A model generated the notes under the pieces. The model was not told the DNA's origin and ran no database searches. It saw only the letters and a program-made list of their open reading frames with translations. Of a stretch of DNA of 64,000 nucleotides, positions 55,774 through 64,000 are shown piece after piece (position 1 is the first letter of the stretch; each line of letters opens with the position of its first letter). Source of the DNA: SAR324 cluster bacterium (GTDB taxonomy: Bacteria > SAR324 > NAC60-12); the NCBI GenBank assembly GCA_015231885.1, contig JADGAT010000009.1, positions 18,076-82,075 of the forward strand. Direction: 5' to 3'. A program made the translations under genes and the position numbers.

Positions 55774-58197
55774 ATGGCTACGCAGATAAGCCTTCGTAAC
55801 ATGAAGGTCAACGAAAAAGGAGTGATCAGCTCCATCAAGGCTGATGGAGAGTTGGGGAGAAGAATCCGTGACATGGGACTGGTGAAAGAGACCGAAATTT
55901 CTATTATTGGCAGGGCGCCTCTTCAGGATCCCGTAGCATTGCGCTTAAAAGACTTCACCTTGACCTTACGCAACAAAGAAGCTGATTTCATTGATGTGGA
56001 AGTCCAAAGAGAAGAGGAAGTCGCTGATTTAACGATTGGATTGGTAGGAAATCCCAATGCCGGAAAAACTACGGTATTCAACTCATTGACTGGCTCCCGG
56101 CAAAAAGTTGGCAATTATCCTGGTATTACCGTCTCTAAGCGGGAAGGCTTCATGACAGTCAACAATAAAAACATAAAAGTAGCAGATTTACCAGGGACTT
56201 ATTCCTTAACTCCTTATTCCCAGGAAGAGATTGCGGTCAGAAATCATCTCATCAACGACCGCCCGGAGGTTCTGATCAATGTTATTGATTCCAATAGCCT
56301 GGAGCGTAACTTATATTTTACCGTACAACTATTAGAAATGGGCATTCCCCTGGTGCTGGACTTGAACATGATCGACGAAGTCCGTCAAAAAGGGATTGAA
56401 ATCGACTCGGATAAATTATCGAGGTCCTTGGGGATTCCTGTGGTAGAGACTGTTGGACGAACCGGCGAAGGAAAAAACAAACTGGTGGAAGAGACCATCA
56501 GTTTTGCCAGCGAAATGAAAGGTGTATTTGAACCGCTCCAGATTACGTATGGTTCGGATATCGATTTGGCCATTGAGGAAATGAGAGGCGTCATCTACGA
56601 CAATAATTTTTTAACCGGTATCCTCCCTGCCCGATGGATCGCCCTCAAATATTTGGAAAATGACCAGCACATCATTGGGCTCGGTACTCAAGATGAAACA
56701 ACGAGCCAAAAGCTTTTAGTAATTGTCGAAAAGTTGACTGATCACTGCAAAAAGACATTGAATACCACACCTGACGAACTGATTGCCGATCATCGATATG
56801 GTTTTATCAAGTCCATCCTCAATGAAGGCGTGATTATCCGGGAAAAGCGGGCTGAAAGGATCGCAATTTCCGACAAAATCGATAAGGTGGTCACCAATGC
56901 TTTTTTTGGTCCATTGATTATGCTGGGGATCCTGTATACCATGTTCCTCATCACCTTCCAGCTGGGTGAGTACCCCATGGGCTGGCTGGAGAGCTTGTTC
57001 GGAATGGTAGGAACAACCGCTACAGAATTGATTCCCGAGGGACTTTTGCAGTCACTGATCGTTTCCGGTATCATTGATGGAGTGGGAGGCGTTCTTGGTT
57101 TTGTTCCTTTGATTTTCATCATGTTTTTTATGATTGCGGCCCTGGAAGATTCTGGTTATATGGCTCGAATGGCTTATATTCTGGACAAAGTCATGCAGTT
57201 TGCCGGACTTCATGGGGCTTCTGTGATGCCTTTTGTGGTTTCTGGAGGAATTGTCGGAGGTTGTGCCGTTCCTGGCGTGATGGCCACCCGAACCTTAAAG
57301 AGTCCCAAAGAAAAACTGGCGACTATTCTGACAGCCCCCTTCCTGACCTGCGGTGCCAAGGCCCCGGTGGTCATGCTATTGGCTGCAGCCTTTTTCCCCA
57401 ATAACGCTGCCACGGTCTTATTCGGAACCGTACTCTTCGGCTGGGTGGTTGCTTTGAGTGTGGCCAAACTGTTGCGCTCTACCATCATCAAGGGAGAGGC
57501 TACTCCATTTGTGATGGAGCTTCCTCCTTACCGCATGCCAACCCTGAAGGGAGTTTTGATCCATACATGGGAGAGGGCATGGCAGTATATCAAAAAAGCA
57601 GGGACCGTGATCCTGGCAATTTCTATTCTTTTGTGGGCAGCCATGACGTTTCCGATGCTTCCTGATTCCGAAGTCCAACAGTTTGAAGCACAGCGAACAA
57701 CCATCAGTACTCAGCTCAGCAATAATCCTGATCAAAAAGAGATTTTGACGGATAAGTTGAATACCCTCAATAATTTAGAAGCCTCACAGGCATTGCAATA
57801 TTCCGTTGCCGGGAAAATCGGAACAGCCATGGAATCCTTCACTTCGCTGGCTGGCTTTGACTGGAGAGTGAACATTGCCCTGCTCGGTGGATTTGCGGCC
57901 AAAGAAGTGATTGTGGCCAGTCTGGGAACCGCCTATTCATTGGGAGAAGTAGACCCGGAAGAATCAGAAGCACTTTCCAGCCGTTTGAAAAGCGACTCTA
58001 GCTGGAATTTTGTCACCGCCATCAGTCTGTTAATGTTTGTGATGATATATGCCCCGTGCTTTGTCACCGTGGTGGCCATTGCCAAAGAAACTTCATGGAA
58101 ATGGGCCTCTTTCAGTATTGTCTTTAACACGGCTATTGCGTTATTATTATCCATTAGCTTTTACCAGTTTGGTACTCATTTTCTATTGCCTGGATAA
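55774..58197 (+). CDS. feoB: Ferrous iron transporter, FeoA-FeoB fusion
   Basis: An 807-residue fusion. Residues 1-78 are a FeoA (SH3-like) domain with GRRIRDMGLVKETEI. Residues about 85-250 are the FeoB G domain: GNPNAGKTT (92-100), a NYPGITVSKREG switch I, DLPGTYSL (138-145) and LNMIDE. The polytopic membrane part follows, with GCAVPGVMATRT and LTAPFLTCGAKAPV, the Cys-containing gate segments of FeoB. It imports Fe2+ across the inner membrane. FeoA is normally a separate small protein, so the covalent fusion fixes the pair. AGGGG precedes the start. It sits between a Cys-rich helper peptide and a metal exporter gene. Confidence 0.95.
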   Translation: MATQISLRNMKVNEKGVISSIKADGELGRRIRDMGLVKETEISIIGRAPLQDPVALRLKDFTLTLRNKEADFIDVEVQREEEVADLTIGLVGNPNAGKTTVFNSLTGSRQKVGNYPGITVSKREGFMTVNNKNIKVADLPGTYSLTPYSQEEIAVRNHLINDRPEVLINVIDSNSLERNLYFTVQLLEMGIPLVLDLNMIDEVRQKGIEIDSDKLSRSLGIPVVETVGRTGEGKNKLVEETISFASEMKGVFEPLQITYGSDIDLAIEEMRGVIYDNNFLTGILPARWIALKYLENDQHIIGLGTQDETTSQKLLVIVEKLTDHCKKTLNTTPDELIADHRYGFIKSILNEGVIIREKRAERIAISDKIDKVVTNAFFGPLIMLGILYTMFLITFQLGEYPMGWLESLFGMVGTTATELIPEGLLQSLIVSGIIDGVGGVLGFVPLIFIMFFMIAALEDSGYMARMAYILDKVMQFAGLHGASVMPFVVSGGIVGGCAVPGVMATRTLKSPKEKLATILTAPFLTCGAKAPVVMLLAAAFFPNNAATVLFGTVLFGWVVALSVAKLLRSTIIKGEATPFVMELPPYRMPTLKGVLIHTWERAWQYIKKAGTVILAISILLWAAMTFPMLPDSEVQQFEAQRTTISTQLSNNPDQKEILTDKLNTLNNLEASQALQYSVAGKIGTAMESFTSLAGFDWRVNIALLGGFAAKEVIVASLGTAYSLGEVDPEESEALSSRLKSDSSWNFVTAISLLMFVMIYAPCFVTVVAIAKETSWKWASFSIVFNTAIALLLSISFYQFGTHFLLPG

Positions 58198-58200
58198 TCA

Positions 58201-59178
58201 ATGCACCGTCACAGTTTAGATCAATGGAAGCACGATCATCAGTTCAACATTGTTAACGAGCAGGGAGAACGCAATACCTTGTTGGTTATCCTGCTGACCC
58301 TTGTTATGATGGTAATTGAAGTGGGGGGAGGAATTTATTACGGTTCCATGGCCCTGCTTGCTGATGGATGGCACATGGGAAGCCATGCCTCTGCTTTAGG
58401 AATCACCATCTTTGCTTATCGGTACGCCAGGCACCATGCCAACGACGCACGTTACAGTTTTGGGACCGGAAAAGTCGGATCACTGGGAGGTTTTGCCAGT
58501 GCCATCGCCCTAGCCGTAGTGGCGTTGCTCATGGCAGTGGAATCGATCAAACGCTTGATTTCCCCAGAATCCATTCAATTCAATGAGGCCATTGGTGTGG
58601 CAGTCGTTGGCCTGGTGGTCAATCTGCTCAGTGCCTTTTTATTAAAAGATCACCACCATCATCATGGTCATGATGATCATCACCATGACCACTCCCATGA
58701 TCAAGATCACCACCATCATAGGCATGAACCACACCATGACCACAACCTGAGAGGCGCCTATCTGCATGTTCTGGCCGATGCCATGACATCGGTGATGGCC
58801 ATTGTGGCCCTTTTTGCAGGGAAGCTGCTGGGATGGATTTGGATGGACGCTATGATGGGCATCGTGGGGGCTTTTGTGATCCTCCATTGGTCCCGCGGAC
58901 TGTTGAGAGAGACCAGCCGTATTCTGCTGGATGGCGAAGTCAACCCAAAAACCGTTGAGGCTATCCGCACAACCATTGAATCAGATTCGGACAACCGGAT
59001 TGCTGATTTTCATATTTGGAGCGTGGGCTCCCCACACCTGTCTTTGATTGTTTCCATTGTGACCCACTATCCCAAACCACCAGGACACTACAAAAGCCTT
59101 CTGCGCGATTTCAAGGAACTGGTTCATGTCACCATTGAAGTCAATCGAGCTGATAGTGAACCATGCCTTGATTCATGA
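58201..59178 (+). CDS. dmeF: Cation diffusion facilitator, DmeF-type metal exporter
   Basis: A 325-residue CDF transporter with six membrane helices. The N-terminus MHRHSLDQWKHDHQF matches the DmeF subfamily (Co2+/Ni2+ and other divalent metal efflux). GSMALLADGWHMGSHASAL in helix 2 and DAMTSVMAIVALF in helix 5 hold the metal-binding Asp/His. A very His-rich loop lies at about 150-185. It starts 3 bp after the feoAB stop, so the operon couples Fe2+ import with export of a divalent metal, possibly excess Fe2+ or contaminating cobalt or zinc (inference). Confidence 0.92.
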   Translation: MHRHSLDQWKHDHQFNIVNEQGERNTLLVILLTLVMMVIEVGGGIYYGSMALLADGWHMGSHASALGITIFAYRYARHHANDARYSFGTGKVGSLGGFASAIALAVVALLMAVESIKRLISPESIQFNEAIGVAVVGLVVNLLSAFLLKDHHHHHGHDDHHHDHSHDQDHHHHRHEPHHDHNLRGAYLHVLADAMTSVMAIVALFAGKLLGWIWMDAMMGIVGAFVILHWSRGLLRETSRILLDGEVNPKTVEAIRTTIESDSDNRIADFHIWSVGSPHLSLIVSIVTHYPKPPGHYKSLLRDFKELVHVTIEVNRADSEPCLDS

Positions 59179-59225
59179 ACTGCCTCAGAATCTCAAACCC
59201 AATAACTTATTTTGACACTATTTAA

Positions 59226-59382
59226 ATATGAATCCGGAGTTGAAAACGATGTCATTCCGGGCTAGACTTGGAATCCAAAAGAATTCCCTGAGTTTTCTGG
59301 ATACCGGATCAAATCCGGCATGACAAATCACTTTTTGTAAAACATTGTTTTTATAAAATAAATTTTAACTCCGGATTCGTAT
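59226..59382. mobile_element. Short inverted-repeat element, family 3, with target duplication
   Basis: A 157-bp non-coding element. Its ends ATATGAATCCGGAGTTGAAA and, inverted, ATACGAATCCGGAGTTAAAA form terminal inverted repeats of about 20 bp. It is flanked on both sides by TATTTAA (59219-59225 and 59383-59389), a target duplication of 5-7 bp depending on where the ends are set. The uninterrupted target is present at 54969. Inside it is a second palindromic unit with GTCATTCCGG and CCGGCATGAC arms. It fills most of the gap between dmeF and mltF. Confidence 0.85.
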
Positions 59383-59399
59383 TATTTAACAGAATTTGT

Positions 59400-60758
59400 A
59401 TGTACTGGAAACAATATGTCATTATATTTTTGATTGTTGGAGCAGCAGGGTGTGAATTAGCGAAACCTCCTTCTTCAGGTGTACTGGGGCAGATTCTACA
59501 AAAAAAGACGTTAGTGGTGCTGACTCTGAATTCACCGACAACCTACTATGAAAGACAAGAGGAATGGGTTGGGTTCGAACATGATTTAGCAGTCGAATTT
59601 GCTGAATACCTGGGAGTACGTGCTCAATTTGAGGTGTATGACAGCATTTCTGAAATTCTGGAAGCCATGGATCAGGGAAAAGGCGATATTGCTGCTGCGG
59701 GATTGATTCGTACCAGAAAGCGTGGGAAAAAATATTTATTTGGACCTGATTATTATGCGGCACAGCAGCAAGTGGTCTGTCACCGCAGCAGCAAGACTCC
59801 TAGAAAGCCAAGTGATCTTCTCGACTTTCAGTTGAGTGTCATCAAAGACAGCAGCTACGAAGAACGGCTGGATGAATTGAAACAACTGATGCCTGATTTG
59901 ACTTGGACTTCCGCTGCAGGGGTATCAACAGAATTTTTATTGGAAAAAGTATCCAATAAAGAGTTGGAGTGTATTGTTGCTGATTCGAATATTGTTCTGG
60001 TCAACCGGCGTTACTATCCTGAATTGCTCGTCGCATTTGACCTGACTGAAGAACAACCGCTGGCATGGATTATAAAGCCTGGAGGGACGGATTTACATGA
60101 AGAACTATCAAGATGGTTTCAGCAGTTTGAAGTGAATGGGTACTTGTCTGCTTTAGCTGAGCACTACTACAGCCACTTGGAAAACTTTGACTATGTTGAT
60201 ATCCGCACCTTCCATAAGCGGATTACCACCCGTTTGCCCAAGTTATTACCGTATTTTCAAGATGCCGCAGAGCAGCATGAACTCCCATGGAAGCTTTTGG
60301 CAGCACAGGCTTATCAGGAATCGCACTGGGAGGAAAATGCTGTGAGTCCTACTAAAGTTCGCGGTATCATGATGCTTACTGAAAAAACAGCAAAGCAGAT
60401 GGGCGTGAGAAATCGCACAGATCCTGTTCAAAGTATTATGGGCGGGGCAAAATATTTTTCGGAGATGCTGGAACGTGTTCCTCCGGAGGTCGAGGGAGTC
60501 GACCGGTTTTGGTTTGCACTTGCCGCTTATAATGTGGGCATGGGACACATATATGATGCCAGAAAGCTGGCCAAACGACTTGGAAAAGATCCGAATCAGT
60601 GGCAGAATATGAAAATGGTCTTACCTCTGCTTTCCCAGCGCAAGTATTTCAAAACGCTGAAGCATGGGTATGCACGTGGATACGAACCCGTTATCTATGT
60701 TCAGAAGATCCGTGAATTTCACGATATATTGCTGTCTTTCGATAGTATTTTCATATGA
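59400..60758 (+). CDS. mltF: Membrane-bound lytic murein transglycosylase F
   Basis: A 452-residue lipoprotein. The signal ends in VGAAG-Cys18. Residues about 30-260 form a solute-binding family 3-like regulatory domain (TTYYERQEEWVGFEHDLAVE) and residues about 285-440 the SLT catalytic domain, with the catalytic Glu307 in AYQESHWEENAVSPTKVRGI and the typical LAAYNVGMGHI. It cleaves peptidoglycan to anhydromuropeptides in the periplasm; in MltF homologues the binding domain senses muropeptides and regulates activity. No Shine-Dalgarno precedes the ATG at 59400, and a short element is inserted 17 bp upstream, so expression signals may be altered. Confidence 0.93.
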   Translation: MYWKQYVIIFLIVGAAGCELAKPPSSGVLGQILQKKTLVVLTLNSPTTYYERQEEWVGFEHDLAVEFAEYLGVRAQFEVYDSISEILEAMDQGKGDIAAAGLIRTRKRGKKYLFGPDYYAAQQQVVCHRSSKTPRKPSDLLDFQLSVIKDSSYEERLDELKQLMPDLTWTSAAGVSTEFLLEKVSNKELECIVADSNIVLVNRRYYPELLVAFDLTEEQPLAWIIKPGGTDLHEELSRWFQQFEVNGYLSALAEHYYSHLENFDYVDIRTFHKRITTRLPKLLPYFQDAAEQHELPWKLLAAQAYQESHWEENAVSPTKVRGIMMLTEKTAKQMGVRNRTDPVQSIMGGAKYFSEMLERVPPEVEGVDRFWFALAAYNVGMGHIYDARKLAKRLGKDPNQWQNMKMVLPLLSQRKYFKTLKHGYARGYEPVIYVQKIREFHDILLSFDSIFI

Positions 60759-60772
60759 TTGACTCAATGAAA

Positions 60773-60836
60773 AACGAAGCGATCTCTTTCTTCCTGAGAT
60801 TGGCGCATCCTTCGTTCCTCAGTCCTTGCAATGACC
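60773..60836 (-). repeat. Remnant of a GTCATTGC-type palindromic repeat
   Basis: On the minus strand it reads GGTCATTGCAAGGACTGAGG... and ends ...AGAGATCGCTTCGTT, the layout of the dispersed palindromic repeats (GTCATTGCGAGG...GAGATTGCTTCG) common in many bacterial genomes. Decayed; single arm pair. It lies just after mltF. No terminator-like T run follows. Confidence 0.5.
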
Positions 60837-60880
60837 AGTATTCCTGGGCAAAAAGATGACCAAGCCCAGATGGTACGTTT

Positions 60881-60917
60881 TTATTCAAATTTCATTCAGG
60901 AGTATTGACCTTAAGAC
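60881..60917 (+). repeat. 37-bp dispersed repeat, copy B
   Basis: Matches 12365-12401 at 32 of 37 bases, in the same position relative to the downstream gene. Function unknown; possibly a shared upstream element or a fragment of a larger repeat. Confidence 0.55.
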
Positions 60918-60972
60918 TTCTTAGCTTGGTTGAATTTAAAGTACGACGAAAGGGGGGCCTTCTGTTATCAGA

Positions 60973-62646
60973 ATGTTCCTGAAAAAACATACAGATGAGT
61001 GCCTTATGGATACAAATTTACAAACACGGGAATCCTTACCACGGGTATGGTTGCGGACGGCAAAAGAAAAAGGCAATCAAGTAGGCCTAATGGACAGTGG
61101 CACTGCCTCGCTCAGTTATGCAAAGTTATTGACGGCAACCCTTGCTTTCTCTCAAAGACTGAATCCCATCCTGCAAAATCAGCAGAATATAGGCATCCTA
61201 TTGCCTCCAACAGCTGGTGGTGTCATTGCTAATTTCGCAGCACTCATATTGGGAAAAACCGTAGTTAATCTCAATTACACTTCATCTCTGGAAATTGTAA
61301 AGAGCTGCATGAAAAGGGCAGAAATACGCACTGTCCTCAGTTCGCAACGATTTTTTGAAAAACTGGAAGCACGCGGAATGGATTTAAGTCCCCTCCGGGA
61401 ACAAGTCGATATCCTCTACCTGGAAGATGTAAAAAATGAGATTTCGAAGGCAAGGCTGGCTTTTACCATGTTCCAGGTCAAACTGTTTCCCCTGTCTTTG
61501 CTCCATTCTCTTTATTGCAAAGAAACCAAAGCCGATGATGTGGCAGTTATCCTTTTCAGCAGCGGCAGTGAAGGAATGCCAAAGGGCATTCAGCTCACCC
61601 ACTTCAATATTTTGAGCAATGTCAAACAAGCCCACTATCTGCTGGATCCACAAGATGATGATGTCATGCTCAGTTCGTTGCCGCTCTTTCATGCCTTTGG
61701 ACTCACCGTCACCACTTTCTTACCCTTGCTGGCAGGAATCCCCATGGTTTGCCAACCCGATCCAACAGATGCCAAAGTTGTGGGAAATTTAATTTCACAA
61801 CACAATGTATCTATTTTATGCGGCACATCGACTTTCTTACGCATGTACACACGCCATCCCAAAGTACTTCCTGAAATGTTTGAGTCCCTGCGTTTGGTTA
61901 TCGCTGGTGCAGAGCGTGTTCATGCCGAGGTCAGGCATGGATTCAAAGAAAAATTTCAAAAAGAAATATATGAAGGATACGGGGCGACAGAAATGTCGCC
62001 TGTCATCAGTTGTAACTTACCACACAGCCGCCTTCGCTCCTTAACGGCCAAAGAGGGGCAAAAAATAGGTTCTGTTGGGATGCCTCTTCCGGAAACCCTG
62101 GTGAAAATAGTCAATCCCGAGACACTGGAAGATCTTCCTGTTGGAGAAGCCGGGCTGATCCTAATTACAGGGCCCCAACTCATGAAAGGATATCTGAATG
62201 ATGAAGCAAAAACGCAAGAAGTTCTTATTGAGAAGGCGGGGAGGCGCTGGTACAAATCGGGAGACAAAGGAAAAATCGATGAAGATGGTTTTGTCACCAT
62301 CATCGACCGCTACTCACGTTTTGCAAAACTTGGCGGAGAAATGATCAGCCTCACTGCTATTGAGGAACAGATTTCTCAAATTATTCATGAATCGGATGTT
62401 GAAATTACAGCAACCTCGATTCCTGATTCAAGCAAAGGAGAAAAGATTGTTTTGCTAATTGCCGGAAACATGGAGATCGAAACAATTCAGGAACACATCT
62501 TCCAAAGTGGAATGAACCCCTTGACCAAACCAAAACAATACTTGAAAGTGGAGGAAATTCCGAAACTGGGTTCTGGAAAAAAAGATTTTGCTGGTATTAA
62601 AAGTTTAGCTATTGGTCTTCTGGAAAAGGCACGCTTGCCCGAATAA
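60973..62646 (+). CDS. AMP-binding acyl-CoA/acyl-ACP synthetase-like protein (Aas C-terminal type)
   Basis: A 557-residue adenylate-forming enzyme. Core motifs: LFSSGSEGMPKGIQLTH near 193 (A3 P-loop), YEGYGATEMSPVIS near 333, YKSGDKGKIDEDGFV near 428, IIDRYSRFAKLGGEMIS near 445, and the catalytic Lys in GSGKKDFAGIK near 536. It activates a fatty acid as acyl-AMP and transfers it to CoA or ACP; the sequence is most like the synthetase half of Aas, which reacylates lysophospholipids, but no acyltransferase domain is attached. Two starts are possible, 60973 or the ATG at 61006; neither has a well-spaced Shine-Dalgarno. Its 3' end overlaps convergent manA by 38 bp. Confidence 0.88.
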   Translation: MFLKKHTDECLMDTNLQTRESLPRVWLRTAKEKGNQVGLMDSGTASLSYAKLLTATLAFSQRLNPILQNQQNIGILLPPTAGGVIANFAALILGKTVVNLNYTSSLEIVKSCMKRAEIRTVLSSQRFFEKLEARGMDLSPLREQVDILYLEDVKNEISKARLAFTMFQVKLFPLSLLHSLYCKETKADDVAVILFSSGSEGMPKGIQLTHFNILSNVKQAHYLLDPQDDDVMLSSLPLFHAFGLTVTTFLPLLAGIPMVCQPDPTDAKVVGNLISQHNVSILCGTSTFLRMYTRHPKVLPEMFESLRLVIAGAERVHAEVRHGFKEKFQKEIYEGYGATEMSPVISCNLPHSRLRSLTAKEGQKIGSVGMPLPETLVKIVNPETLEDLPVGEAGLILITGPQLMKGYLNDEAKTQEVLIEKAGRRWYKSGDKGKIDEDGFVTIIDRYSRFAKLGGEMISLTAIEEQISQIIHESDVEITATSIPDSSKGEKIVLLIAGNMEIETIQEHIFQSGMNPLTKPKQYLKVEEIPKLGSGKKDFAGIKSLAIGLLEKARLPE

Positions 62647-63901
62647 CGCGTAAATCATCAGAGGCACTGATTCCATAGGAATGATTGGCTCCAACAAACA
62701 CAGCACTGCCCTTTTTGATCATCAGGTTCCCATGATTTGAAGAAATTTTCCCCTGTCCTGAGAGCGTCAAAAGGATTGAAGGAACAGGATGCTTTCCCTG
62801 GAGCAATGACCGATTTTTTGGCAGTTTAATTTCCTGCATCTCAAATTCTTCAGCATCCGTTGGAAATCTTGTAACATATTGCGAATCCACAATCCCACTG
62901 CTGAGCTGTGGAGCATGATCATCATAAGAGAGTTCCGATAATAACTGTTTGACGTCTTTATACTTGCTGGTAATCCCTGCACGAATCGCATTGTCCGAAT
63001 TAGCCATACATTCCACTAAATCTCCACTAAGGTAACTGTGCAGGTGATTGGTTTGTATGAATATGGTATTGCCTGGTTCAACTGTGAGGAAACGCATAAA
63101 GAAGATAAACAGCAATCCTAAATCGTTTGGGTACTGAGGATAAAGTGATAAAAATAATTTTTCTTTTGCCTCAACGTTCTGTTTTTTTTGAAGATAAGTA
63201 TAGAGATCCTCAAGCAGTTTGTTTTCCTCATTTTCCGGTAAACTCAGAAGATCCGGCAAAATGACAGATGGTGTGTATCCTATCTTGCTGCAATACTTAG
63301 AAAGAGGTGGGTATTTGCTTAATATGTTTTTCCAGGCATCCTGTTTTTCTAAACCATAAAGCATTTCCAAGGTCGTCAATGGCATGGCAATCTCTGGTTT
63401 GTGATTGTCATCAGGATAATGGTTTGGTGCCTGAGAGTGAAGCCGTTTAGCCCACATCTTGTCAGGATGTATTTGAATGGATAGTGGTTTGGCAATTGAG
63501 AGCACCTTCAACAGAAAAGGAAGTGTGCCCCAGCGCTCAAAAGTGTAATTACCCAAAAGCGCCCGATTCTTCATCAATACGTCCGATAACCATTCCCCAT
63601 TGCCAAACTTAACACGGGATGGCTGGTTTGGATGCACCCCCATCCATAACTCGGCATAAGGCTTTGTCTGGTCTATTGCCGCATCCGGCATCAACTGGGT
63701 TGCTAAAGATTCTGATCCCAGTTTTCCCCAGTCATAATGCATCGCACCACCGACTAGCTCAAATGCGGAATTTGTCTGTAGTTTTGATGCCAATTGTTCC
63801 TTGATGGATTCTTGTTCATTCCACTGGTAATCATTTGCTTGATCTTCAAGCTTAAATAGCGCAGGTGTTTTCATATCACTTTGATCGATTGTTTTTTTCA
63901 T
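62609..63901 (-). CDS. manA: Mannose-6-phosphate isomerase, class I
   Basis: A 430-residue cupin-fold enzyme, interconverting mannose-6-phosphate and fructose-6-phosphate. FELVGGAMHYDWGKLGSES near residue 48 is the family N-terminus, preceded here by about 45 extra residues. KPLSIQIHPDKMWAKRLHS near 135 provides zinc ligands, and EPGNTIFIQTNHLHSYLSGD near 272 the second ligand set. It feeds GDP-mannose or mannose catabolism. The 3' end overlaps the convergent acyl-adenylating gene by 38 bp, a substantial antisense overlap. The upstream region is taken by a family-2 repeat element that begins 24 bp before the start codon. Confidence 0.93.
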   Translation of the reverse strand: MKKTIDQSDMKTPALFKLEDQANDYQWNEQESIKEQLASKLQTNSAFELVGGAMHYDWGKLGSESLATQLMPDAAIDQTKPYAELWMGVHPNQPSRVKFGNGEWLSDVLMKNRALLGNYTFERWGTLPFLLKVLSIAKPLSIQIHPDKMWAKRLHSQAPNHYPDDNHKPEIAMPLTTLEMLYGLEKQDAWKNILSKYPPLSKYCSKIGYTPSVILPDLLSLPENEENKLLEDLYTYLQKKQNVEAKEKLFLSLYPQYPNDLGLLFIFFMRFLTVEPGNTIFIQTNHLHSYLSGDLVECMANSDNAIRAGITSKYKDVKQLLSELSYDDHAPQLSSGIVDSQYVTRFPTDAEEFEMQEIKLPKNRSLLQGKHPVPSILLTLSGQGKISSNHGNLMIKKGSAVFVGANHSYGISASDDLRVIRASVPFPEDQ

Positions 63902-63924
63902 TCAGTTTTTGTAACACTTCTCAC

Positions 63925-64000
63925 TAAGGGCCCGTACATAAATAACCTTTACAGATGACTTGTCTTTTTCCTCGTCTACGGTGTTGTCTTCAAAGGCACA
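63925..64000. repeat. Short inverted-repeat element, family 2, second copy (cut by window end)
   Basis: TAAGGGCCCGTACATAAATAAC through ...CTTCAAAGGCACA is the reverse complement of 35738-35814 with very few changes. The element is therefore inverted relative to the first copy and continues past the window. It lies directly upstream of manA. Confidence 0.8.

Noticed and set aside
58651..58745. CAC/CAT-rich low-complexity DNA that looks like a short tandem repeat
   Set aside because: It is the in-frame His-rich metal loop of the DmeF exporter.
59400..60758. MltF as a fourth solute-binding sensor
   Set aside because: The binding-like domain is fused to a lytic transglycosylase domain and there is no adjacent kinase; this is standard MltF architecture.
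1..64000. CRISPR array, rRNA, tRNA, prophage or conjugative module
   Set aside because: Read for on both strands; the repeated sequences found are dispersed single elements, not regularly spaced arrays, and no RNA gene or phage/conjugation protein was recognised.

Overview
The window reads as a chromosomal segment of a Gram-negative, motile, heavily sensory bacterium with moderate, AT-leaning base composition. Supporting this are lipoproteins and Tat/Sec exported proteins, a periplasmic lytic transglycosylase, cytochrome c maturation genes (ccmFGH), two chemoreceptors with a CheW, and several large histidine kinases. The gene types suit a proteobacterial lineage of the deltaproteobacterial or SAR324 kind, but that placement is a guess. 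No rRNA, tRNA, CRISPR array, phage or complete insertion sequence was seen. What is mobile is small: at least three families of short elements with inverted ends, plus one transposase remnant.

Layout. 1-12 kb: the 3' part of a PelA-like polysaccharide deacetylase, an MCP with a NIT sensor domain, a PAS-PAS-PP2C phosphatase, and a three-gene sensory operon (Tat-exported solute-binding protein, membrane hybrid kinase, cytosolic REC-kinase-REC). 12-21.6 kb: thioesterase, ferredoxin-NADP reductase, a second binding-protein/kinase pair followed by a STAS protein, and ccmFGH. 21.6-30.3 kb: a pseudokinase-like protein, an orphan protein, a third binding-protein/kinase pair, a c-haem protein and a membrane-anchored LuxR-type regulator. 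30.5-41 kb: STAS protein, pgm, a TerB/zinc-site protein, arsC, a secreted orphan, a fused hisHF of eukaryotic type, a GIY-YIG/zinc-ribbon protein and glgB. 41-54 kb: tldD-tldE-STAS operon, an RSH protein, uppP, a tandem Deg protease and pseudoprotease, a polyprenyl synthase, cheW and a c-haem MCP. 54-64 kb: a broken outer-membrane protein gene, a ferrous iron operon (Cys-rich peptide, FeoA-FeoB fusion, DmeF), mltF, an acyl-adenylating enzyme and manA.

How it fits together. Three times in 25 kb an exported solute-binding protein is followed directly by a histidine kinase with no permease or ATPase, which suggests ligand sensing by binding protein plus kinase rather than transport. Three STAS proteins and one PP2C phosphatase point to partner-switching control, although the matching anti-sigma kinase is not visible here. 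ccmFGH provides for two CxxCH proteins in the window, one of them a chemoreceptor. pgm, glgB, manA and the PelA-like gene belong to carbohydrate storage and exopolysaccharide metabolism.

The most notable observations are the HIS7-like HisHF fusion, the recurring binding-protein/kinase modules, the Deg protease with its dead tandem paralogue, and a short inverted-repeat element caught splitting a sequence upstream of mltF whose uninterrupted version is also in the window.
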